Positions 26,347 through 39,140 are shown, numbered from the stretch's first letter. The stretch: DNA of 64,000 nt from Posidonia oceanica (GCA_037176725.1 JAZBRS010000020.1:89598001-89662000), one strand, 5' to 3'. The notes: a model not told the origin generated them from the sequence alone. Made by a program: numbers and translations.

Positions 26347-29300
26347 TAAGGAATCGAGCAAACTGGACCATGAAGGGGCAGGTAAGGGCTTGTCCTCTAA
26401 TTAAGGAAGCAAGCAAACAAACAGACACGAATTCGAAATGGCACGCAAAGGCGCTCGTCCTCAAATTAAGGATGCGAGCAAACATGACCACGAAGAGGCA
26501 CGTAAGGGCTTGTCCTCAAATTAAGGATGCAAGCAAACAAACAGACGTGACTTAGAAATGGCACGCAACGGCGCTCGTCCTCAAATTATGGAAGCGAGCA
26601 AACTTGACCATGAAGAGGCAGGTAAGGGCTTGTCCTCAAATTATGGAAGCAAGCAAACAAACAGACATGACTTCGAAAAGGCACGCAACGGCGCTCGTCC
26701 CCAAATTAAGGAAGCGAGCAAACTTGACCATGATGGAGCGTGTAAGGGCTTGTCCTAAAATTAAGGAAACAAGCAAACAAACATATGTGACTTCGTAAAG
26801 GCATACAAAGGTGCTCGTTCTCAAATTAAGAAAGCGAGCAAACATGGCCATGAAGGAGCATATAACGGCTTGTCCAAAAGTTAAGGATGCAAGCGAACAA
26901 ACAGAGGTGACTTCAAAAAGGCACGCAATGGCGCTAGTCCTCAAATTAAGGAAGCAAGCAAACATGACCACGAAGGGACTTGTAAGGGCTTGTCCTCAAA
27001 TTAAGGTAGCAAGTAAACAAACAGACGTTACTTCGAAATGGCATGCAAAGGCGGTCGTCCTCAAATTAAGGAAGTGAGCAAACATGAGCACGATGGGGCT
27101 TGTAAGGGCTTGTCCTCAAATTAAGGAAGCAAGCAAACAAACAGTCGTGACTTCGAAAAGGCACGCAAAGGCACTCGTCCTCACATTATGGAAGCGAGCA
27201 AACTTGACCATGAAGGGGCATGTAAGGGCTTGTCCTCGAATTAAGGAAGCAAGCAAACAAACAGACGTGACTTCGAGAAGGCACGCAAAGTCGCTTGTCC
27301 TTAATTTATGGAAGCGAGCAAACATGACCACGAAGGGGTATGTATGGGCTTGTCCTCAAATAAAGGAAGCATGCAAACAAACTGACGTGACTTCGAAAAG
27401 GCACGCAAAAGCGGTCGTCCTCAAATTATGGAAGCGAGCAAACTTGGCCATGAAGGGGCACATACGGGCATGTCCATAAATTAAGGAAGCAAGCAAACAA
27501 ACAGACGTGACTTCGATTAGGGACACAAAGGCGCTCTTCCTCAAATTATGGAAGCGAGCAAACAAGACCACGAAAGGGCTAGTAACGGCTTGTCCTCAAA
27601 TTAAGGAAGAAAGCAAACAAACAAACGTAACATCAAAAAGGCACGCAAAGATGCTCGTCCTTGAAGTAAGCAAACTTGACCACGAAGGGATATGAAAGGG
27701 CTTGTCCTCAAATTAAGAAAGCAAGCGAACAAACAGACGTGACTTCGAAAGGCACGCAAAGGCACTCGTGCTCAAATTAAGGAAGCGAGCAAACATGACT
27801 ACGAAGGGGCATGTATGGGCTTGTCCTCAAATTAAGTAAGCACGCAAACAAACAGATGTGATTTCGAACAGGCACGCAAAGGCGCTTGTCCTCTAATTAA
27901 GGAAGCGAGCAAACATGACCACGAAGTGGCACGTACGGGCTTGTCCTCAAAATACGGAAGCAAGCAAACAAACAGACGTGACTTCGAAAAGCCACGCAAT
28001 GACGCTCCTCCTCAAATTACGGAAGCGAGCAAACATGACCACGAAGGGGCATGTAAGGGCTTGTACTCAAATTAAGGAACAAGCAAACAAACAGACGTAA
28101 GATCGAAAAGGCAAATAATGGTGCTCGTCCTCAAATTAAGGAAACGAGCAAACATGACTACATAGGAGCGTGCAAGGGCTAGTCCTCAAATTAAGGAAGC
28201 AAGCAAACTAACTGACGTGACTTCGAAAACACACGCAAAGGCGCTCGTCCTCAAATTAAGTATGTGGGCAAACATGTCGATGAAGGGGCTTGTAAGGGCT
28301 TGTCCTCAAATTACGGAAGCAAGCAAACAAACAGATGTGACTTCGAAAAGGCACGCATTGGCACTCGTCCTCAAATTAAGGAAGCGAGCAAACATGACCA
28401 TGAAGGGGCATAAAAGGGGTTGTCCATAAATCAGGGAAGCATGCAAACAAACAGACGTGACTTCGAAAAGCCACGCGAAGGCGCCCGTCCTCGAATTATG
28501 GAAGCGAGCAAACATGACCACGAAGGGGCATGTATGGGCTTGTCCTCAAATTAAGGAAGCAAGCTAACAAACAGACGTGACATCGGAAAGACACGCAAAG
28601 GCGCTCGTCCTCAAATTAAGGAAGCGACCAAACACAACCACGATAGAGCAAGTAAGGCCATGTCCTCAAATTAATGAAGCATGCAAACAAACGGACGTGA
28701 CATCGAAAAGGCACGCAAAGGCGCTCGTCCTCAAATTAAGGAAGCAAGCAAACTTGACCACAATGGGGCACATAAGGGCTTGTCCTCAAAATAGGGATGC
28801 AAGCAAACAAACAGACGTGACTTCGAGAAGGCACGCAATGGCGCTCGTCCTCAAATTTTGGAAGCGAGCAAACATGACCACGAAGGGACATGGAAGGGCT
28901 TGTCCTCTAATAAAGGAAGCATGCAAACAAATAGTTGTGACTTCGAAAAAGCTCACAAAGGTGCTCGTCCTCAAATTAAGGAAGTGAGCAGACTTGACCA
29001 CGAAGGGGCATGTAAGGGCTTAACCACACATTATGGATGTAAGCATACGAACAGACGTGACTTCGAAAAGGCACGCAAATGCCATCGTCCTAAAATTAAG
29101 GAGGCGAGTAAACATGACCATGATGGTGCATATAAGGGCTTGTCCTCAAATTGAGGAAGCAAGCAAACAAACAGACGTGACTTCGAAATGGGACATAATG
29201 GCGCTCCTCCTTAAATTAACGAAGCGAGCAAACATGACTACGAAGGGACAAGTAAGAGCTTGTCCTCAAAGTAAGGAAGCAAGTAAACAAACAGACGTGA

Positions 29301-30110
29301 CTTCGAGAATGCACGCAAAGATGCTTGTCCTCAAAATAAGGAAGCGAGCAAACAAGACAACAAAAGGGCATGTAGGGGCTTGTCCTCAAATTAAGGAAGC
29401 AAGCAAACTAACAGACGTGACTTCGAAAAGGCACGCAACGGCGCTCGTCCTCAAATTAAGGAATCGAACAAACTGGACCATGAAGGGGCAGGTAAGGGCT
29501 TGTCCTCTAATTAAGGAAGCAAGCAAACAAACAGACACGAATTCGAAATGGCACGCAAAGGCGCTCGTCCTCAAATTGAGGATGCGAGCAAACATGACCA
29601 CGAAGAGGCACGTAAGGGCTTGTCCTCAAATTAAGGAAGCATGCAAACAAACAGACGTGACTTTGAAACGGCACGCAAAGGCGCTCGTCTTCAAATTAAG
29701 GAAGCGAGTAAACATGACTACGAAGGGGCATGTAAGGCTTGTCCTCAAATAAAGGAAGCAAGCAAACAAACATACGGGACCGCGAAAAGGCACGCAACGG
29801 CGCTCGTTCTCATATTACAGAAGCGAGGAAACATGACTAGGAAAGGGCATGTACGGGCTTGTCCTCAAATTAAGGAAGCAAGCAAACAAACAGACGTGAC
29901 TTCTAAAGGGCATGCAAAGGTGCTCGTCCTAAAATTGAGGAAGCGAGCTAATAAGACCACGAATGGGAATGTATGGGCAGGTCCTCAAATTAAGGAAGCA
30001 TGCAAACAAATAGACATGACTTTGAAAAGGCACGCAAAGGCGCTCGTCCTCAAATTAAGGAAGCGAGCAAACATGACTATGAAGGGGCTTGTATGGGCTA
30101 GTCCTCAAAT
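26347..30110 (+). repeat. 3.88-kb tandem duplication, second copy
   Basis: This is nearly identical to the preceding block and one unit shorter. After about 30110 the sequence continues into the units that follow the single copy of this block in large copy 2 (about 50.63 kb). The large copy 2 therefore keeps the unduplicated arrangement. Confidence 0.92.
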
Positions 30111-31674
30111 TAAGGAAGCAAGCATACAAACAGATGTGACTTCGAAAAGGCACGGAAAGGTGCTCGTCCTCAAATTAAGGAAGCGAACAAACTTGACCAT
30201 GAAGGGGCAGGTAAGTGCTTGTCCTCAAATTAAGGAAGGAAGCAAACAAACAGACAAGACTTTGAAAAGGCACGCAAAGGCGCTCGTCTCCAAATTAAGG
30301 AAGCGAGCAAACATGACCATGAAGGTGCGTGTAAGGGCTTGTCCTCAAATTAAGGAAACAAGCAAACAAACAGATGTGACTTCGAAAAGGCACGCAAAGG
30401 CGTTGTCCTCTAATTAAGGAAGCGAGCAGACATGACCACGAAGGGGCAAGTGCGGGCTTGTCCTCAAATTATGGAAGCAAGCAAACAAACAGACGTGACT
30501 TCGAAAAGGCACGCATAGGGGCTCCTCCACAAATTAAGGAAGCGAGTAAACATGACCACGAAGGGGCATGAAAGGGCTTGTCCTCGAATTAAGGAAGCAA
30601 GCTAACAAACAGACGTGACTTCGAAATGGCATGCAAAGGCGCTCGTCCTCAAATTAAGGAAGCGAGCAAACATAGCCATGAAAGGGCACATACGGGCATG
30701 TCCTTAAATTAAGGAAGCAAGCAAACAAACAGACGTGACTTCGATAAGGGACACAATGGCGCTCGTCCTCAAATTATGGAAGCGAGCAAACATGACCACG
30801 AAAGGGCAAGTAACAGCTTGTCCTCAAATTAAGGAAGCAAGCAAACAAACAGACGTAACATCAAAAAGGCACGCAAAGATGCTCGTCCTCGAAGCAAGCA
30901 AACTTGACTACGACGGGACATGTTAGGGCTTGTCCTCAAATTAAGAAAGCAAGCAAACAAACAGACGTGACTTCGAAAAGGCACACAAAGGCGCTCATCC
31001 CCAAATTAAGGAAGCGAGCAAACATGACCATGAAGGGGCGTGTAAGGGCTTGTCCTCAAATTAAGGAAACAAGCAAACAAACAGATGTGACTTCGTAAAG
31101 GCACGCAAAGGCGGTCGTTCTCAAATTATGAAAGCGAGCAAACGAGGCCATGAGGGTGCAGATAATGGCTTGTCCTTAAATTAAGGAAGCAAGCAAACAA
31201 ACAGATGTGACTTCAAAAAGGCACGCAATGGCGCTCGTCCTCAAATTAAGGAAGCAAGCAAACATGACCACGAAGGGGCTTGTAAGGGCTTGTCCTCAAA
31301 TTAAGGAAGCAAGTAAACAAACAGACGTTACTTCGAAATGGCATGCAAAGGCGCTCGTCCTCAAATTAAGGAAGTGAGCAAACATGACCACGATGGGGCA
31401 TGTAAGGGCTTGTCCTCAAATTAAGGAAGCAAGCAAACAAACAGTCGTGACTTCGAAAAGGCACGCAAAGGCGCTCGCCCTCAAATTATGGAAGCGAGCA
31501 AACAAGACTACGAAGGGGCATGTATGGGCTCGTCCTCAAATTAAGGAAGCAAGCATACAAACAAATGTCATTTCGAAAAGGCACGGAAAGGCGCTCGTCT
31601 TCAAATTTAGGAAGCGAACAAACATGACCATGAAGCGGCAGGTAAGGGCTTGTCCTCAAATTACAGAAGCAAGC

Positions 31675-32080
31675 AAACAAACAGACATGACTTCGAAAAG
31701 GCACGCAAAGGCACTCGTCCCCAAATTATGGAAGCGAGCAAACATGACCATGAAGGGGCATGTAAGGGCTTGTCCTCAAATTAAGGAAACAAGCTAACAA
31801 ACAGATGTGACTTCGTAAAGGCACGCAAAGGCGCTCGTTCTCAAATTAAGAAAGCGAGCAAACATGGCCATGAGGGTGCCGATAATGGCTTGTCCTTAAA
31901 TTAAGGAAGCAAGCAAACAAACAGACGTGACTTCAAAAAGGCACGCAATGGCGCTCGTCCTCAAATTAAGGAAGCAAGCAAACATGACCACGAAGGGGCC
32001 TGTAAGGACTTGTCCTCAAATTAAGGAAGCAAGTAAACAAACAAACGTTACTTCGAAATTGCATGTAATGGCGCTCGTCC
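31675..32080 (+). repeat. ~400-bp local copy at +720 bp (six units)
   Basis: This stretch repeats 30955-31360 at an offset of exactly 720 bp, sharing distinctive units such as CTTCGTAAAGGCACGC and GGCCATGAGGGTGC. Similarity stops at about 32080, close to where large copy 2 begins, so the junction between the two large copies lies inside or next to this local duplication. Confidence 0.75.
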
Positions 32081-32525
32081 TCAAATTAAGGACGCGAGCA
32101 AACATGACTACGAACGGGCATGTAAGGGCTTGTCCTCAAATTAAGGAAGCAGGCAAACAAATACACGAGATTATGAAAATGCACACAAAGGCACTCGTCC
32201 TCAAATTAAGGAAGCGAGCAAACATGTCCACAATGGGGCTTGTAAGGGCATGTCCTCCAATTAAGGAACCAAGCAAACAAACTAACGTGACTTCGAAAAG
32301 GCACGCAAAGGCGCCCGTTCTCAAATTACGGAAGCGAGCAAACATGACTACGAAGGGGCAAATAGGGGCTTGTCTTCAAATAATGGAAGCAAGCAAGTAA
32401 ACAGACGTAACTTTGAAAAGGCACGCAAAGGCGCTCGTCCTCAAATTATATAACCGTGCAAACATGACCACGAAGGGGCATGTAAGGGCTTGTCCTCAAA
32501 TTACGGAAGGAAGCAAACAGACAAA

Positions 32526-32764
32526 CGTGACTTCGAAAAGACATGCAAAGGCACTTGTCCTCATATTAAGGAAGCGAGCAAACATGACCACGATGGGGCA
32601 TGTAACGGCGTGTCCTCAAGTTAAGGAAGCAAGCAAAAAACAGACGTGACTTCGAAAAGGCATGCAAAGGCACTTGTCCTCATATTAAGGAAGCGAGCAA
32701 ACATGACCACGATGGGGCATGTAACGGCGTGTCCTCAAGTTAAGGAAGCAAGCAAACAAACAGA
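32526..32764 (+). repeat. Fresh single-unit duplication (119 + 120 bp)
   Basis: A unit with the rare variants GGCACTTGTCCTCATATTAAGG and GTAACGGCGTGTCC appears twice in a row here but once at the partner site (about 13831-13950). This shifts the copy offset from 18,693 to 18,812. One of the two has AGCAAAAAACAGACG, which is 1 bp shorter. It is the smallest amplification step visible in the array. Confidence 0.88.
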
Positions 32765-35700
32765 CGTGACATCGAAAAGGCACGCAAAGGCGCTCATCCT
32801 CAAATTAAGGAAGCGAGCAAACTTGACCACGAAGGGGCCTGTACAGGCCAGTCCACAAATTAAGGAAGCAAGCAAACAAACTGACGTGACTTCGAAAAGG
32901 CATGTAAAGGCGCTCATCCTCAAATTTAGGAAGCGAGCAAACATGACAACGAAGGGGCATGCGGGTGTCTTGTCCTCAAATTAAGGAAGCAAGCAAACAA
33001 ACAGACGTGACTTCAAAAAGGCGCACAAAGGTGCTCGTCCTCAAATTGAGGAAGCGAGCAAACATGAGCACGAAGGGGCATGTAAGGGCATGTCCTCAAA
33101 TTGAGGAAGTAAGCCAACAAACAGACGTGACATCGAGAAGGCACGCAAAGGAGTTCGTCCTCAAATTAAGGACGCGAGCATACTAGATGACGAAGGGGCA
33201 AGTAAGGGCATGTCCTCATATTAAGGAAGCAACCAAACAAACAGACGTGACATCGAAATGGCTCGCAAAGGCGCTCCTCCTCAAATTAAGGAAGCGAGCA
33301 AACGTGACCATGAAGTGGCATGTAAGGGCTTGTCCTCAAATTATGGATGCGAGTAAACATTACCACAAAGGGGCATGTACGGGCTTGTCATCAAATTACG
33401 GAAGCAAGCAAACAAACAGACGTGACTTCGAAAAGGCTCGCAAAGGCGCTCGTCCTCAAATTAAGGAAGCGAGCAAACTTGACCATGAAGTGGCATGTAA
33501 GGGCTTGTCCTCAAGTTATGGATGCGAGAAAACATGACCATGAAAGGGAATGTAACGGCTTGTCCTCAAATTAAGGAAGCAAGCAAACAAACAGACGTAA
33601 CATCGAAAAGGCACGCAAAGATGTCCATCCACGTAGCAAGCAAACTTGACCACGAAGGGGCATGTAAGGGCTTATCCTCAAATTAAGGAAGCAAGCAAAC
33701 AAACAGACGTAACATCGAAAAGGCACGCAATGGCGCTCGTTCTCAAATTAAGGAAGCGAGCAAACATGACCATGAAGGGGCCTGCAAGGGCTAGTCCCCA
33801 AATTAAGGAAGCAAGCAAACTGATAGACGTGACTTCGAAAAGGCACGCAATGGTGCTCGTCCCCAAATTAAGGATGCGAGCAAACATGTCCATGAAGGGG
33901 CTTGTAAGGGCTAGTCCTCAAATTACGGAAGCAAGCAAACAAACAGATGTGACTTCGAAAAGGCACGCAAAGGCACTCGTCCTCAAATTAAGGAAGCGAG
34001 CAAACATGACCATGAAGGGGCATATATGGGGTTGTCCTTAAATCAAGTAAGCATGCAAACAAACAGACGTGACTTCGAAAAGCAACGCGACGGCGCTCGT
34101 CCTCAAATTATGGAAGCGAGCAAACATGACCACGATGGGGCATGTAAGGGCTTGTCCTCAAATTAAGGAAGCAAGCTAACAAACAGACGTGACTTCGAAA
34201 AGGCACGCAATGGCGCTCGTCCTCAAATTAGGGAGGCGAGCAAACTTGACCACAACGGGGCATGTAAGGACTTGTTCTCAAAATAAGGAAGCAAGCAAAC
34301 AAACCGACGTGACTTCAAGAAGGCATGCATTGGTGCTCGTCCTCAAATTTTGGATGCGAGCAAACATGACCATGATGGGGCATGGAAGGGCTTGTCCTCT
34401 AATAAAGGAAGCATGCAAACAAATTGATGTGACTTCGAAAAGGCTCGTAAAGGTGCTCATCCTCAAATTAAGGAAGCGAGCAGACGTGACCACGAAGGTG
34501 CAAGTAAGGGCTTATCCACAAATTATGGAAGTAAGCAAACGAACAGACGTGACTTCGAAAAGGCACGCAAATGCCATCTTCCTAAAATTAAGGAGGCGAG
34601 CAAACATGACCACGATGGTGCATATAAGGGCTTGTCCTCAAATTACGGAAGCAAGCAAACAAACAGACGTGACTTCGAAATGAAACGCAATGGCGCTCAT
34701 CCTCAAATTAACGAAGCGTGCAAACATGACCACGAAAGGACATGTAAGGGCTTGTCCTCAAAGTAAGGAAGCAAGCAAACAAACAGACGTGACTTCGAGA
34801 ATGCACGCAAAGGTGCTCGTCCTCAAATTAAGGAAGCGAGCAAACATGACAACGAAAGGGCATGTAAGGACTTGTCCTCTAATTATGGAAGCAAGCAAAC
34901 AAACAAGCGTGACTTCGAAAAGGCACGTAACGGTGCTCGTCCTCAAATTAAGGAATCGAGCAAACATGACTACGAAGGGGTATGTAAGGGCTAGTTCTCA
35001 AATTAAGGAAGCAAGCAAACAAACAGACATGAATTCAAAATGGCACGCAAAGGAGCTCGTCCTCAAATTAAGGATGCGAGCAAACATGACCACGAAGGGG
35101 CATGTAAGGGCTTGTCCTCAAATTACGGAAGTAAGCCAACAAGCAGATTTGACTTCAAAAAGGCACGCAAAGGTGCTCATCCTCAAATTAAGGAAGCGAG
35201 CAAACTTGACTACGAAGGGGCATGTAAGGGCTTGTCCTCAAATTATGGAAGCAAGCAAACAAAAAAACGTTACTTCGAAAAGGCACGCAAAGGCGCTCGT
35301 CCTAAAATTAAGGAAGCAAGCAAACATGGCCACGAAGGAGCATGTAAGGGCTTGTCCTCAAATTAAGGATGCAAGCAAACAAACAGACGTGACTTCGAAA
35401 TAGCACGCAAAGGCGCTTGTCCTCAAATTATGTAAGCGAGCAAACTTAACCACTAAGGGGCATGTAAGGGCTTCACCTCAAATTGGGGAAGCATGCAAAC
35501 AAACAGACGTGACTTCGAGAAGGCACACAACGACGCTTGTCCTCAAATTAAGGAAGCGAGTTAACATGACCACGAACGGGCAAGTATGGGCATGTCCTCA
35601 AATAAAGGAAGCACGATAACAAATAGATGTGACTTCAAAAAGGCACGCAAAGGCGCTCATCCTCAAATTAAGGAAGCGAGCAAACATGACCATGAAGGGG

Positions 35701-36197
35701 CCTGTAAGGGCTAGTCCTCAAATTAAGGAAGCAAGCAAACAAACTGACGTGACCTCGAAAAGGCACGCATAGGCACCCATCCTCTAATTACGGAAGAAGC
35801 AAACGTGACCACGAATGGGCATGTAGCAGCTTTTCCTCAAATTAAGGTAGCTCGCAAACTGACAGACGTAACATCGAAAAGTAACGCAATGGTGCTCATC
35901 CTCGAAGCGAGCAAGCATGACCACGAATGGGCAAGTAAGGGCCTGTCCTCAAATTAAGGAAGCAAGCAAACAAACAGACGTGATTTCGAAAAGGCACGCA
36001 AAGGCGCTCGTCCTCAAATTAGGGACGCGAGCAAACATGACCATGAAGGGGCCTGCTAGGGCTTGTCCTCAAATTACGGAAGCAAGCAAACCAATAGACG
36101 TGGCTTCGAAAAGGCACGCAAAGGCGCTCGTCATCAAATTGCGCAAGCGAGCAAACAAGACCACGAAAGGGCTTGTAAAAACTTGTCCTCAAATTAA

Positions 36198-36202
36198 GGA
36201 AG
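36198..36202. repeat. Target-site duplication, left copy (GGAAG)
   Basis: These are the five bases just before TGTTG. They correspond to 17386-17390 in the uninterrupted duplicate copy. Confidence 0.85.
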
Positions 36203-36599
36203 TGTTGACACCCCATTTTGACAGGCTGGATCGTTCGGAGCCTTCTGGTGGCTGATGGACCCGAATCTAGACCCAAATCCACACCTCCCTCTCCTTCTTT
36301 CCCCTCAAAGCAAGCCCAAACCTGACCTAGGATTACCCCCCTTTCCCGAACCTGAAAACCAACCAAAATCCATAGGAAAACTCACCCCTGATGACTTAGC
36401 AAACCCACCAAAAAGCCTGCAAAATTTCAAATCAGAACCCCTCCCAAAAACCCTAGGAAACTTAGGCAAAACTACCCTTTTTTTACACCTCAAAACCCCT
36501 CCAAAACTTCCTCAAAACGAAACCAAAACTTTGGGACCAAAACTAGAAACCGTAGACCCCACACCCGCCAAATTTTACCCCTTTCCGAGACCTCTAAGA

Positions 36600-36895
36600 C
36601 CCCCTTTTGGCCAAATTATCGTTTCCTCTCTCCGGGATTATCGTTTTCTCTCTCCTCTCTCTCTCCTGATTATCGTCTCTCTTTTCATCCCCTTCTTGCC
36701 CTTTTTCTGGCTTGGCTGTGGGCCCCCTTTGTACTCCTATCCCTTCTCTATCTTATTCCTATTTTTATTTTATTTTTAACATTTTCCCTGAATTTTAAAA
36801 ATCTTTTCCCTCAAACCTATCTCTTTCCCCTTTTATTCTCTTTTTTTTCCTTTTCTTCTTCTTTTTCTTTTCCTTCTTCTTTCTTTTGCAAAAAT
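36600..36895 (+). repeat. Pyrimidine-rich tract in the LTR
   Basis: This is a long C/T-rich stretch including CTCTCTCCTCTCTCTCTCC and runs of T, C and TTC. It shows marked strand asymmetry against the A-rich stretch that follows. No coding signal is credible here. The overlapping open frame 36255-36779 is Pro-rich and then hydrophobic, as such a tract would be on translation. Confidence 0.75.
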
Positions 36896-37660
36896 CCATG
36901 AAAATCCTTAAAAATCTGTAAAACCCCAAAACATAAAAGAAACAAATCAGATTCCAAGAAAAGAAACTAAAAAACATTAAACAAATGATTAAAAACTCAA
37001 ACTTAACTAAATCAAGCTAAAAAGAAAACCAAGCATGCAAACTAAAAAATGCAAAACAAACTAAAAGAAAATACTGTAAAATCAAGTAAAAAACTGAAAT
37101 AAAGTCAGAACCTACCAAAAATAAAAACCCCACTAAAAGAATTAAAAAACAAACCCTAAAGAGAAGAATTAAAAATCAAACACTAAAACAAGTAATTAAA
37201 GGAGGCAAAAGACTTAACCTAATAAACATAAGAAAAAAACAACATAAAACTTAATTAAAAAAGAAAAGGAAAATACACTTGAAAGACTTAAGAACACTTA
37301 ATCAAACCAGAAAAATCCAACTAAAAAACATCAAGAAAAATTAACAAATAAAAATCAAAAACATAGTTCAAAAAGACTTAAGGAAGAAAAACATAAAAGA
37401 CTAGAACTAAAAAGCCCAAAACCCTTTCTAATTAATATGCAAATAAATCCTAAAAATCCTAATTAACATCCTAAAATACTTAACAAGAAAACACAATTTT
37501 AAAAACAATTTAAAAAGATTTAACCAACACTTAATCAAGTGGAAAATGAATTAACAACAAAGGAAAGCCCTAGAACCCTAATCAAGCCTAAAACACACTA
37601 ATTAACCTAAAAACAGTCATTAAAAAACCCAATTAAACACCTAACCTACAACCCAATTCA
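36896..37660 (+). repeat. A-rich low-complexity segment of the LTR
   Basis: About 760 bp are dominated by A with AAAAC, AATTAA and ACTTAA words and almost no G. There is one AAACCCTAA telo-box-like word at 37151-37159, which is too isolated to be telomeric. I see no gene here. Confidence 0.75.
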
Positions 37661-37835
37661 TCTAATATTTTTGTTTATTTTTATCTTATTTTTTTTCCTA
37701 TTTTATTTCCCTCCTTCTTTCCATCTTTCTTTCTTTCTTCCTTTTTATCTTTTCCTTTCTTCCTTACTGGGCTCATCAGCCCGTTTCCCTTTTTTTTCTT
37801 TTTCTTTTCAAACGCCAGCCCAGCCCACAGCTACA
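37661..37835 (+). repeat. Second pyrimidine-rich tract in the LTR
   Basis: This stretch is rich in T and TTC/TTTC, with interruptions up to the CCCAGCCCACAG transition. It closes the A-rich segment, so a pyrimidine / A-rich / pyrimidine pattern spans about 36.6-37.8 kb. Confidence 0.7.
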
Positions 37836-39140
37836 GTCCTTCTTCTTCCTTCCTCTCCCGCGTGCCAGCTGCTACAGTAGTCGCAGCCTGCAGCTCTGCC
37901 CCGGCCTGCCACATCCTGCTCGAGCCGGGCTGGCGTGCGCCAAAGCGTCCTTGCTCCTGCCGTGGTCTCAGACCTGCAAAGCTAAGAGAGGAATGGTCAG
38001 AATTCAGGGCAGGAAAGTCGGCAGGAATCAGAGCCAAATCGGGAGGAGAAGAGAGGAGAAAAGAGGAGGGAGTTCATTCGGGAGAGGGACCGAACATTCC
38101 AGCGCAATCCCCAGCAAGAGAGAGAGCCGTTCTGCCTCAGAAATCCACCAAAAAAACACCAGGCTTCGGCCTCTTCCTTCAACGGCGAACCAACACCCAA
38201 AACACCTCCTGAATCCTCCAGGATTCGTCCCCCAACCTCACCAACATCTCCTGCAACTCTCCCCTTCCTTCCTCCGTCGAAGACAACCCGCATTTCACCT
38301 CCAAACGCCCGGAATCCAACCGGAATCCAACACCGACCCTTCCTAGAAATTCCCCCTGCTTCAGACCACTAACTCCTCCCAAACTCCGCCCTATTACTCG
38401 CCGAAACACCACCTTCCAGAAGCACCCGACCTTCAGCCTTCTCCCTCACCACAGGCCGAACCATCCACCACAAACACCTGCCTTCCCCTCGGACCAGAAA
38501 ATCGTCCCATCTTCAAACCCACTCCATACGCTCCAGAACCCTCAGCCAATCGTCCAGATCCCTTCGCCAGACCTCCAGCAGTCCACCGGAAGCTGCCACT
38601 CCACCGGACGAGCAGCAGACAGAGCCCCCCACTTCCGGCTGCAATCTAAGGACCCAAAAACTTCAGTTCCTCACTCGAGCTGCAAAGCTTCTGCTTGACT
38701 GACCGAGGAGCACCGGAGGACCACCTTGAGAGGATCCCAGCCACCGCGAGCAGCTGGAGATCGCCGCTGCAACCAGTCGAGCATCGCCGGCCAGCTCCGA
38801 CACTGCCGAGGTCGGGAGCACACACCAGACGCGGGAGAAGGTATTCTCTTCCCCCCTCAGCTCTCCCTCCTTCCTCTTCTGCTTTTCCGCCACTCAGAAG
38901 CAGGCTTCCGGCCCTCCTGCTCCGTTTTCGACTCGCCGGTCAGACCTTCTTCCCCGGCGACGATCTCCGGCCTTCACAGCGCTCCAGCCAGCAGAACGGC
39001 TTCCCGATAGCCCCCGGAGCTCCGCACGGACGGCAGCAGCAGCCTTCGCCGCTCAGCGCTTCCCTAACTCCCCTGTACCGGCGGTGGTGAGGACTGGAAG
39101 CTCACTGCTACAGTACTCTCACCGCCGGCGGCCACTGTAG
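37836..39140 (+). other. GC-richer LTR segment without recognisable gene
   Basis: This is a compositionally distinct stretch rich in CCG, CAC and CTCC, bounded by CTACAGT words (about 37840, 37870 and 39105). Open frames such as 38695-39090 (131 codons) are Ser/Pro/Arg-rich with no domain I recognise, and frames overlap on both strands, as expected of GC-rich non-coding DNA. It may be LTR leader or promoter sequence, or a captured host fragment. I cannot tell which. Confidence 0.5.

Larger units (their letters stand above)
13380..32065 (+). repeat. Large tandem higher-order block, copy 1 (~14.4 kb ancestral length)
   Basis: Ordered variant units here recur in copy 2 at stable offsets: 18,693 then 18,812 (13.38-17.39 kb), 24,391-24,402 (17.39-25.57 kb), about 24,281 (25.73-26.35 kb) and 20,517 then 20,637 (30.1-31.4 kb). 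Each change of offset is explained by a specific indel: a 119-bp local duplication, the LTR insertion, a 10-bp deletion near 22028, a 1-bp deletion near 23865, and the 3,884-bp tandem duplication present only here. Without the last, copy 1 is about the same length as copy 2 without its LTR. The outer limits are approximate. Confidence 0.82.
1..36202 (+). repeat. 120-bp satellite array, left block (about 300 units)
   Basis: This is an uninterrupted head-to-tail satellite in one orientation. The first 1.6 kb keeps an exact 60-bp register of alternating B and A halves. After that, small indels, 8-bp deletions and hybrid halves shift the phase. B halves start TGACCACGAAGGGGCATGT and A halves TGACTTCGAAAAGGCACGC; both share TCCTCAAATTAAGGA followed by GAAGC(A/G)AGCAAAC. 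I read through it for inverted segments, foreign inserts and RNA-like structures and found none. The array starts before the window. By analogy with plant satellites of 100-200 bp it is probably constitutive heterochromatin. A centromeric role is possible but nothing in the sequence proves it. The many stop-free frames in it come from a unit length divisible by three and are not called as genes. Confidence 0.97.

Noticed and set aside
1..36202. CRISPR-like array because of regular spacing
   Set aside because: There are no short identical repeats separated by unique spacers; the whole unit is repeated, and the context is a plant nuclear satellite.
36255..36779. 174-codon Pro-rich open frame at the left end of the insertion
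   Set aside because: Its composition follows the C-rich and then pyrimidine-rich tract, there is no recognisable domain, and it lies in an LTR.
37151..37159. AAACCCTAA as interstitial telomere sequence
   Set aside because: It is a single isolated word in an A-rich tract, not a telomeric array.
38695..39090. 131-codon Ser/Pro/Arg-rich frame in the GC-rich LTR part
   Set aside because: No domain is recognised, overlapping frames exist on both strands, and its length is unremarkable for GC-rich DNA.
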